Source of the DNA: Stemphylium vesicarium
Lineage: Eukaryota > Ascomycota > Dothideomycetes > Pleosporales > Pleosporaceae
Length of the DNA stretch: 64,000 bases
Direction: 5' to 3'
NCBI GenBank assembly: GCA_004380135.1
Contig: QXCR01000029.1
Location: 1-64,000 of the forward strand
Below, in pieces: positions 55,501 through 64,000 of this stretch (position 1 is its first letter; every line of letters starts with the position of its first letter). Both the position numbers and the translations under genes were made by a program. A model generated the notes under the pieces. The model was given only the letters and a program-made list of their open reading frames with translations, did not search any database and was not told the DNA's origin.

Positions 55501-56172
55501 TCTTATTCCGAGTTCATCTCGATTACCCTTTCGAGCCTGTTTTCCTTCGCTTGTCGTCGTCGCTTAGCAATATTGTTATGACTGTCTTCGCGAATCGCGA
55601 GATTCGTCCGCCGGTACTGTATACTGGATGCGAACTTGGTACCTCCAATGGAAGTATGTCTGGCCTGACAACTTTAGAGAGCAGGTGATCGAATAGTCTG
55701 CGCTTGCACCCATACCTGGCAAGATCTTGTGTTGTATTCATGTTGATGCTACTTCCAGAGCAACCTCAATCAAGGCCATGACAGCCGGTTATACCAGTCG
55801 TCCCTATCCCTTCACCGTATCAATGGAATCAAGGACTGGAAGACGTATGAGGAGAGAGCCAGAAATCATATGCATCGGTCGGCTAAGTTGATGGTAGCTA
55901 AGCAACATGCACTGAGATGAGGAAGGAACCCGATGTGCAATGAGACCCTGTTCGAACAGGTCGACATTGCCATCTCTTCATGTGAGGAAAGACTGACTGG
56001 GAAAGAGCATTGACACAAAACACTGTGACGCAACTGTGAAGACTGAAGACTTGTACTCTTACTTTCAACACTACTCGTCTGCATATCGTTCTCCCACCTG
56101 TTCGGCCATCCGCTTAATCAAGGCACTCTCAATATACATATTTTGCGGCGGCGGATTATTCAGTATAACACA
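52508..56172. other. 3.7 kb gene-free divergent region
   Basis: No supported gene between two divergent genes. Frames up to 187 aa (54809-55372) are Ser/Arg/Cys-rich, overlap one another on both strands and match no family. The sequence is not visibly repetitive; a short palindromic element TCGCGAATCGCGA lies near 55590. It may hold long leaders, UTR introns or noncoding RNA. Confidence 0.45.
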
Positions 56173-56940
56173 ATGTCGTTCCAATCCAACGCACAATTGC
56201 ACAACCAGATGCAGTCCATCTTCCTCGGCCTCCCGCGCGAGCTCCGCAACCAAGTGTACGACGAAGTGTGGCAGTATACACCACGCCTTTCCGTTCTCAA
56301 TTACCCAAGACGGGATGCGATTGTTCGCGCTTTTTCTACCGCGGCCAGTTTCTCAGGATGGTACTCCGGCTCAACCACGCTGCCTCCATGGGTTTTTGCC
56401 TGCGAGCAGATCTATAACGAAGCGGCCCAGCAGTTCGCCCTGAAGGGTACCTGGCTAATGGAATTGGGCGCCGTTCCTTGCCTATGGAATCTCACCTCAC
56501 CATTCTCTCCCGCCGGGGCCTTTCGTCTGCAGTTGAATATGCGGCCGGGTCTGTTCACTCGATCATTACCGGACGGCTGCGTGCCTTGCGTCGAAAATCT
56601 TCCTCCCCTCGCAGAATTCTTACGATACGCCAATGAGAAAAGAAAGGCGTTGGAGCTGGTGATCTGGATTAAAATCTGTTATACCGTTGGAGTAAACGGG
56701 AGGATGGACTTTTCTCGGATCGAACACGCTATACTGCCAAACGACGTCCTGACAACGCTCTCTATGAGTGTGAATCAAGTCTTTCTTCCTATACCCGGGA
56801 ATGCCTTTCAGAGTTCTTGTGCCATTGCAATTAAAAGATTGGGTACATTGATTATGGGTACTGTCTCGGAGCCTCTCATAGAAGAAATATCACAACAGGA
56901 GACGATATTTACTGTTCATCGGTTGGATACCTGGCATTAG
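56173..56940 (+). CDS. F-box-like fungal protein (LPRELRNQ type)
   Basis: Single exon, 255 aa, ATG in good context (CACAATG). The opening SIFLGLPRELRNQVYDEVWQ is the helical motif common to a large expanded fungal family of F-box-like proteins; the rest (WVFACEQIYNEAAQQFALKG, HAILPNDVLTTLSM) is helical without catalytic motifs. Such proteins are usually lineage-expanded and of unknown role; SCF ubiquitin ligase adaptor function is possible but unproven. Confidence 0.7.
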   Translation: MSFQSNAQLHNQMQSIFLGLPRELRNQVYDEVWQYTPRLSVLNYPRRDAIVRAFSTAASFSGWYSGSTTLPPWVFACEQIYNEAAQQFALKGTWLMELGAVPCLWNLTSPFSPAGAFRLQLNMRPGLFTRSLPDGCVPCVENLPPLAEFLRYANEKRKALELVIWIKICYTVGVNGRMDFSRIEHAILPNDVLTTLSMSVNQVFLPIPGNAFQSSCAIAIKRLGTLIMGTVSEPLIEEISQQETIFTVHRLDTWH

Positions 56941-57419
56941 TCACCGCGCTTGACATTTCAAATCGAACCAAACCGGAGCCTAGCCAGGGCTCTAGCGAGG
57001 AATGATGTATATTTACACAGTGACGCGTTATCTGGGCTAGTGGGGTCGGGTCGAGCATGCGTTCTCATTTACACGAGACAACACCAACTGCCGCTTAGAC
57101 ACTATCCCAATGACGTGGACACATCTCAGATAGTCTACGTCCCCACATCATCAAAGCTTAATACACACTGCACTTGAGAAATACCCCCTCACTCAATCTA
57201 GAAGATGTGAACATATTGCCTCCATGCATGGCCTTGTCACTGCCGAACTTCTGCTCTGAACGGCATTTGTACCTTGTATTAACTTACGAAAAAAAGCTCC
57301 ATCATGGAAAGTCACCCATAACTTCTGTAGATTTCCATATCAACTAAACACAACAATCACAATCTTCCAAGATCCAAAACAATTGGAAACCTGCAAAAAA
57401 AAAATACCTCTTCACAAAA
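56941..57419. other. Intergenic, promoter of DUF8021 gene
   Basis: 479 nt, no gene seen. An A-rich run (AAAAAAAAAT) lies 25 nt before the next ATG. Confidence 0.5.
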
Positions 57420-58271
57420 ATGTACCACAACCTCCTCCCCACCACCCTCAGCCTTAGCCTCAGCCTCCTCCTCCCCGCCAGCGCCTCGGCAGCATGCCCC
57501 CGCTCCACCCTCGAAGCAATAACAACTTCTTACCACGCCGCGCAAACCAGCGGCAATCCCAACCTCACCCCCCTCTCGCCCACAGTCCAATACACCGAGA
57601 ACCGCACGCCCGCCACCATAACCACAGGCATCCTATCGCAACCTCTAAAAATCGACCACTTCCGCGCACAGCACGACACCACAGCATGCGCAGCCTCTAG
57701 CGAGATCATCGTCACAGACGCTCGCGCGCCCTACGTCATCGCCACCCAGCTGCGCGTCGACAACATGAAGAATAATAGTACTGGGAATAGTACAGCACTG
57801 GTATCAGCCATCGACATAATTTACACGAAACCTGGGGATTGGCTCTTCAATGCTACATCCACTCTCCACTGGTCCTCGCTAGAAACCTGGGATCCTATCC
57901 CACCGTCCCAGCGCTCCTCCCGCGCTGTTATAAAAGGCGCCGCAGATGCGTACTGCGACTTGTTTAACAACCCCAGTATCGTCGTGCCGTGGGGCACGCC
58001 CTGTGCACGGCTAGAAGGCGGTGCGTATACGGGGAAGGGCGAGGCGGGCGATCGCTGCGATGTTGGGGTCCCGAGTGGCGTGCCGCTGGTCAATCGACGG
58101 TATGTTATTGACGAGGTGTATGGGACTGTGGATGTTATGATGGATTTTGGGGGCGTCGAGGGGGATGTGGGTGCGGAGGGGTTGCCGGATAGTCATGAGT
58201 TTAGGGTTGAGGCGGGGAGGTTGCGGTATGTGCATACGTTGAGTAGTTGTGGGGAGAGGGCTTGTATGTAA
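57420..58271 (+). CDS. Secreted protein with DUF8021-like domain
   Basis: Single exon, 283 aa. The N-terminus MYHNLLPTTLSLSLSLLLPA followed by SASA-AC is a signal peptide, cleaved near residue 25. The mature part has several Cys, N-glycosylation sequons (NNST, NSTA, NATS) and the C-terminal phrase GLPDSHEFRVEAGRLRYVHT followed by LSSC, which I recognise from the fungal DUF8021 domain. Enzymatic or binding role is unknown. It is likely extracellular or wall-associated. Third positions are GC-rich, as in neighbouring genes. Confidence 0.75.
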   Translation: MYHNLLPTTLSLSLSLLLPASASAACPRSTLEAITTSYHAAQTSGNPNLTPLSPTVQYTENRTPATITTGILSQPLKIDHFRAQHDTTACAASSEIIVTDARAPYVIATQLRVDNMKNNSTGNSTALVSAIDIIYTKPGDWLFNATSTLHWSSLETWDPIPPSQRSSRAVIKGAADAYCDLFNNPSIVVPWGTPCARLEGGAYTGKGEAGDRCDVGVPSGVPLVNRRYVIDEVYGTVDVMMDFGGVEGDVGAEGLPDSHEFRVEAGRLRYVHTLSSCGERACM

Positions 58272-58488
58272 TTGTGGGCATGGGCATTGGGGGTGCTATC
58301 GCATGGAAGGGGATATGGAGTTCAGGGTTAACAGATTAGGTGTCGAGAAACTGAGATTTATGTAGGTGGGTTAGGGGCGTAGTTGTCGGGGAGTGAGGTT
58401 AGGAGATACAAGAAGACAATACCCGCCTAATCGCCGCCACAACCCTCTTCGTGCCTCTTCTTCGTCTGACGAGTTCACACCTTGTAGC

Positions 58489-61400
58489 TCAGCTTCCGTT
58501 CCACATTATGACGTCGCCTTCACTGTCATACCACGCTTCTGAACAGCCTCTTACATCAAGGTAGTCCAACCATCCATCATTCTCCACAGCTAGTGCTTTT
58601 GGCATCTCCTTCCACATACCCGACGTGCTCCCGTCATATCCAACAATGTTAGACCTATCGGCGTGAGGTAGGTCCGCGCCGGCTCTGTCAAGGCCATGAT
58701 TTACTTCGTCGGTCGCATCCCAGGCCAGCGGTGTTTCTGCCATGAGAACATCGCCAGTTTCATCCGTGGAAAAAGAATCGTGTATAATACCGCTTTTGCA
58801 CGCAGCTTTCTTCGCACATACGGCAGGATCGGCGTAGCTTTGAAGCTGCCAGGTATCGCATCGTGCATCGCGCAGGAAAGCGCAAATCAAGATCTCGGGC
58901 CGCGTTTGGATTGAAAGCTCGCAGACGCCCGTCAATCTGGTGATCTCGGTGCCGCGGATGGTAAGTGGCCAGATTGGACTGCCCTCCTCTCCATCGCCCT
59001 GGCTTTTGGTTTGGAAAGCGGGTGGCTCATCCCACTAGTTGAGCCAGTGGTCCTTATGACGGCTGCTTGTTGAATTTGTCGGGGGATTGTACTCGCACCA
59101 ACTCTCGGCCTTTTGTTCCAGACGCGACAGCCGACAGACATCCGGTGGAATATTGTATAGCATGATGATATCGCCATATGTCACTACGACACGAACGCCC
59201 TGCGACAGGTCTGCGGCTGCACTATACAGTCTAGGCGTAGCGTTATGTTCGGGAGGGACAAACAGCACCTTTCGTAGGAGCTTAGTCGGACCCCCGAGTG
59301 GCGCGTCGCAGCCCAAGGCCAGCCTGTCACTGGATGGATCGATGAACAAGATGTGATGCCCATCGCTCAGCGGAACTGCATGATAGTGATCGCACCCTGG
59401 TGAACCGGGGCGGTGGGACGCTGATTCAAATCCAAATGAGCCCCAAAAGGCGCTCAAACTTGGTCGCCCAAAAAACTTGCGGGCAATAGCAGGTCGGTCT
59501 CCAGGGTGTGCAGCGCTAGAAATGAGACGCAACTTCTTCGCTGACTCATATCCCGGTCGTGGAGAAAGAAAGTGGAGATAGTCACCTGTTCAGTATGAGT
59601 AGATACGGCTTTATGCGAGGTGCATGTACTAACTTGGTGCGGTTAATGGAAACCAGCGACTCAGGCTTTGGGCTGTGAGCGCATCTATCCAGTGCAACTC
59701 AATACCTGCGGAACAACCAAAAGCGACACAGCGACGTTGGGGACAGATGGAAACACTCCGCGGTGGATCATCCTCAGAACACAGGTGGCGGTAAATCGTC
59801 GAAGTTCTATCCTCGATTGGTATGCTGTGGGTACAAGAATTTGGGTCACAACTTGCTTGAGCTGTTGGGACCCGCGAAAAACCGCGAAGATCTAGATTCC
59901 AGGCGCGGTTGATACAATGCTGATCGTAGGTTCGATCGTCATCCGTATTATGAAGGCTCACTGCTTCGTTGTTTGACCGTACATCGATGACGTTGAAAGA
60001 TGCACAATCCCGCTCCTGGATGAAGGGGCGATACTGTCCGGAAAGGGTGCGACCTCCAAGATCTAATTGTTGTTCTATGGCGCGGTTGGTGTGAACTGAA
60101 GCATCAAGGTCACTTTCTTGCTGTCCGCTGCTCTCGGCGAAAGATCCTCCCGAACTCTTCCTGTCGGTCACCACGCCGTATCTGAGCTCGCAGACTATTC
60201 CCATCCGCCCTTCCAAGAGTGCAGCGATAGCATGGCGGCCAGAAGAGACATCCATGCTCATCGCAAGGACTCTCCGTGGGCATACGACGCTTGTGATAGG
60301 CACGGGGTGACCGCCTTCAAGGTCGTAGATGAACACCAGTGTCTCGCGAGCTATGCACAGGAATCGAGAGCAGAGACTGACCGCGAATATCAAACCATTG
60401 GCGAAGCCGTCGGTAAGTTCAGTATAATCAATTTCAACGCTCTTGACAAATGCAGCTCTGGTGTCTAGCCCGTTGCCAGTCCAGCACGAGGCCAAGGTGC
60501 ACTCTCTAGAAAGGCGACAGCTGAGTGACCACTCGGGACTCGTAGAGACGGTCGATATATCGTGGTCTATGGCAGTAGCGTGAGACGCGAGGTTGCTTTG
60601 ATCAACGCCACTCATCCATCCACCTCTGTTCAACATCGCGATGAGCAAATTCTTGTCGAGACTAGCTCTCATCCAGTCTCGGCAGGTATGGCGTGCAGCG
60701 TTGAAGTCTTTAGGGCCAAGATAATCGTAGATATGCTGCAAAATCTCGACCGGAAGGTGGTACGATTTTGGAAACCTCGGTGGTGCCGCGACGCATAGCG
60801 CCACATACCACGCCCGATTAGCCAACCTCAATGCCTTCTATGCACTGGTGTCCAGGTAGGGTGAGAGTAGAGAGGTAAAGGTATACGCCACAGAGTTGGC
60901 TGCATCTTTGTTGTAGCCCGTGTCGGAGTTCACTGCAGTGGTAGAAGAGAGACCGGTTATAGCTTGCTCAGTGTCCGAAAGCAAATGTATTTCCTCTTCC
61001 TCGCCCTCCTCGCTGGATGTGCTGATCCCAAGCAGGACGTCGGATACAGTGCGAGTAATGCCCTGGCTGATGATTGGCTCTAGGATCGCATCTCCCACCA
61101 CGCTGGCATCGTCGAGCATCGAAAAGGAATCTGTTCGTGCACGTCGTAGCAACTGAACCTCGCTGCCTGTCTCCGCAAGACTCGGAAGGCGAGACATTGA
61201 GTCACTGTATGATTCTGTAGAACGTAGACTTGGCCCGCTGAATACGAATGTAGCTGGAGTGACGAGTTCTAGGCTAGGTATTGATCCATGTAATGATGAC
61301 GCTGGCTTGGATCCAAAACTGGAGGCCCGGGACCTTGCTTCAGGGCTGGCTATAGCGATATCCCGATCCGAGACACCACTAAAGAACGCCGTGATATACC

Positions 61401-61674
61401 TGTGAAATGCAACCTTAGATTTCGATTGCGGTCTCGATACGAACGCACGTTCGCCACGTTCTACTTTTGTAATACGTGTCCCAGGCTTCCGAGTGTATGT
61501 TCGAGTTCGTGAAGGTCGTGGAAACACGTGTCGAAGAACTTCCGATCTTCTGGGCAGTGAAGAATGTGTATCTTTGCTATGACTCGACGTGGTCGATTGC
61601 TGAGAACTCTCCTCCAGTGCAATGGTCTCTGCCAATAATGGAGTTGTATCTGCATATTCTTGCGTTTGTGACAT
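58489..61674 (-). pseudogene. Large F-box protein gene interrupted by two in-frame TAG codons
   Basis: One frame runs from ATG 61674 to 58489, with one 48-nt intron at 59633-59586, and conceptually encodes about 1045 codons. TAG codons interrupt it at 60840-60838 and 59037-59035. The first part is Ser-rich and disordered (MSQTQEYADTTPLLAETIAL). The F-box follows the first TAG: HLPVEILQHIYDYLGPKDFN then ARHTCRDWMRASL. The middle resembles a propeller-like region, and the tail after the second TAG (WDEPPAFQTKSQGD) still looks coding. The F-box segment has no in-frame ATG before its motif, arguing that it was joined to the upstream part. Both stops could be CpA-context transitions (CAG or TGG to TAG). 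Readthrough or assembly error are alternatives. Confidence 0.65.
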
Positions 61675-62169
61675 TGGCCCGTTGCGAAAGCGGGGTGGGC
61701 TGAAAGACGATCTGCGTACGGTAGATGGCTCGAGGTACAATGCAGCCTGAAGAGGATCAAAGACGTGCACAGGAAGCGCTGGTTCGGACTTGGTGCCGGC
61801 TACCCCTCGCGATAAGTAAATCTGCGAAGACGTGATCGTAGCACCCCCTAGCCGGAGATGCAGTGTTGGTGTGGGGGAGCGTCGTTAGGTAAGTCGGTCA
61901 AAAGGACAAAGAGTAGAATGCACAGGTGATGACCATTCGAAAGAATGCGTATAGTGGTGGTATTGATATTGAATTGAGAGAGTATGGGATTGCGCGGGGG
62001 ATGAACAAAGTTCGTGAAGTGCCGTAAACTCATAACCAAATTCGTTGCGTAGGTGGGTATCAACAAAGCACAGACGAGGAAGGAGCAAAGCGCATTACAA
62101 GAAAGCAAGACCGTGGGGTGTGTAAATGAAAGTGCATCGTAACCGTGACAATAGGAAGCCGCAATTTGG
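61675..62169. other. Intergenic, 495 nt
   Basis: Lies between the F-box gene and the 3' end of the channel gene, both on the minus strand. The F-box frame continues open a little upstream of the chosen ATG. No gene is seen. Confidence 0.5.
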
Positions 62170-64000
62170 CTAGTCCCAGCCACCGTTAGCACCATTTATG
62201 GCAGAGCCTTCCGATCCAGAGGATCTGACGTGTTTGTTCAACCAAACCTCGTTCAATCTAGCAATCGGTAAGCATTGGCTGTTGATGTTGGAAACGGAAA
62301 TACATACGGCATGATCAGGCTTGGGTTTTCGAATCGCAGACCACGCTCGCGGGCTTCGTCCAAGGTAAGTCTACCCATGGTGATACGACCTTCTTGTCCG
62401 TGAGTGAAGGAATCTTCCTGAACGTCTCGTCCGAGATCCGATTGCTCCGGCCTTCGCAAGCTTTTGAGGGCGATGAACTTCATCAGTGGTCGATAGGTGC
62501 GTGCGAAGATGAACAAAAACCATAGGGTACCGACGGCGAGCGGCGCAACGAGTGCGGCTCGCTTAAAGGCCTTTTTCAGGGCCAATTGACCAGCAACAGT
62601 AATCTGGAACAGCACAACACCCACAATGACGCGATCGCACATCATTGTCCAGCCTTTTCCAGTCGAATGTTGTCGGTGCTCCATTGCATACAACAACTGG
62701 TACTTATGAACATAGTGGCCGACCATGAAGTAGGCTAAGCCAGTGAGCAAAACCTGCCAAGAGTTTTCCAACACACTGTAGACCATGCAGATGATGAAGA
62801 TGAGGATCGTCTGGGGCAGGAAGAAGCCGTAGCTGAAAGTTGGAGGCTGCACCAGCTCTGCATAGTCTCGAGGTGTCTTTGCCCCTATCAGGTAGACTGG
62901 GTATAGGGAAAGGGCACCAAACTCTAGAAGCCGGAACGGGAATATTCCGAACCCTTGTAAAAGGATGAAGTTGGTGTAGAAGCCCAACAACCTGGATAGT
63001 GAAGTGGCCAGAGCGTGTGCAATCTCCGTGGCACTCGATAGCTGTTCGGCGAAACGCTCAAGCATGGCGTAGAACCCCGAGGCAGTTCCCAATATGGTGA
63101 ATAGTATGAAGAAGTTAAAGAAGGTGAAGAAGAAATTCTTCGATATAACCGAAAGTTCGACGTCGCCCTGTGAGATCATACCTTGCTTGTTCGCAAGCCC
63201 TAAGTCTGTTAGTATTGCCTCGTATCAAGGGAAAGAGTTGATGTGCTTACAGTCATACAGGAAAGGTACCAATACGTTGAGCAGGGTGAGTGCCAGAGTT
63301 GGCAACTGAGTGTTGACAAGAGATTCAAGTGTCTCATGACTCCCTAGTGCCTTTGCAAGCCCCGGAAAGACCGCGTAGATGGAACAGGTGTTTAAAGCAC
63401 CAGCTATCGGCAATAGAAGAACAGTCCAGAACACGCTGAGTATCCCGATGGCGATTGTTATGGACCAGGACCTGATTATCCTTTGAGTGCGAGTCAGGTA
63501 AGTGTTCGACCAGACAACATCCGATGGAGCTGGGCTGCTGTTGGCCAAGAGTTGTAGCGGCGAAGGGTCCAGTACAGCCTGGATGGCCATCTGAGCACTC
63601 GCAACGCTGTCCATTGTAACGAATGCCAATGGCATTGGTTCAAAGTCTTTCTTCCTTAGCGTTCGGATTTCGTCATCAATCTTTCGCAGCTTCTCCTCGT
63701 AATAATCAATAGCATCCACGTTCTTGTATCTCAACTTGAAGCGACCGTACCAAATCCGGGCTGTTGGGCGTTGCTTAGCATAAGGGATGATGTAGTCAGG
63801 ATCGCGTTCTGCGCCGCTCAAGAAATGAGTTGTCTCGCTGTCATCATTGCTTTCGTCGCCCGCGGGCTCCTGTGGGCGCGGCTGAACCACTGGGAGGGTC
63901 TCGAGGCTTCGCTCCACTCTTCGGTGCCCGAGGTGCACAGTCCAGGCTTCTTCCACCTTTCGGAGAATAGATTGTCTCTCAATAACTTTGCTGTCGAGCT
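62170..64000 (-). CDS. CSC1/OSCA-type calcium-permeable channel (RSN1/DUF221 family), 5' truncated by window
   Basis: Exons 64000(partial)-63251, 63199-62308 and 62257-62170 close in phase. The 5' end continues past the window. The visible cytosolic domain (PHM7_cyt) has DAIDYYEEKLRKIDDEIRTL and AFVTMDSVASAQMAIQ. The RSN1_7TM core follows: SWSITIAIGILSVFWTVLLL, LVPFLYDWLANKQG, NFFFTFFNFFILFTILGTAS, LLGFYTNFILLQGFGIFPFR and FGALSLYPVYLIGAKTPRDY. The last 50-nt intron is in a stop-free frame up to its end; removing it gives the family-like tail NPSLIMPLNEVWLNKH. Homologues are hyperosmolality- or stretch-gated cation channels. The role here is inferred. Confidence 0.88.

Overview
The window reads as nuclear DNA of a filamentous ascomycete, most likely a Dothideomycete of the Pleosporales type. 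It is gene-dense. Introns are short (mostly 48-90 nt) with GT-AG ends and CTAAC/CTGAC-like branch sites. Proteins include fungal-only families: a Zn2Cys6 regulator, a SAT4/rhodopsin-like membrane protein, a pisatin-demethylase-like P450, a DUF8021 secreted protein and an F-box-like LPRELRNQ protein. The order assignment is inference from gene content and was not tested by phylogeny. I saw no CRISPR array, rRNA, convincing tRNA or intact transposon.

Region 1 (1-25.5 kb) is mainly housekeeping. In order it holds MAK11 (-), the NuA4 scaffold EAF1/VID21 (+), RPB11 (+), an ERD1-type EXS protein (-), a small membrane protein (+), a thioesterase (-) head to head with a 4-coumarate-CoA-ligase-like enzyme (+), and an unknown gene with an apparent frameshift (+). 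It continues with ribosomal protein eL36 (+), a thioredoxin-like/PITH protein (-), a 67-aa ORF whose stop overlaps the start of a TUG/UBX gene (+), a coiled-coil protein (+) and two small genes.

Region 2 (25.5-41 kb) is gene-poor and accessory in character. A 4.5 kb gap is followed by a SAT4-like 7TM protein (-) facing a P450 with a coding break (+), then a small heat-shock protein with a possible dual start (+) and a Zn2Cys6 regulator (+).

Region 3 (41-52.5 kb) is housekeeping again: a mitochondrial membrane protein (-), RAMP4/YSY6 (+), AP-3 delta (-), EMC2 (+) and a large Met/Gln-rich disordered protein (-).

Region 4 (52.5-64 kb) opens with a 3.7 kb gap. It then has an F-box-like protein (+), a DUF8021 secreted protein (+), a long F-box gene interrupted by two in-frame TAG codons (-) and the 3' part of a CSC1/OSCA-type channel running off the window edge (-).

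Exon structures were derived by hand from splice signals plus frame continuity, and almost all phases close exactly. The most interesting observations are the TAATG two-ORF arrangement at 19.6-19.8 kb, the loss of the CxxC motif in the thioredoxin/PITH protein, and the divergent ligase/thioesterase pair with PTS1-like ends and three CCTCGG sites. Also notable are the two amber codons in the F-box gene, the dual-start sHSP and the candidate alternative first exon of RPB11. I found no clear evidence of a wholly new multi-gene system.
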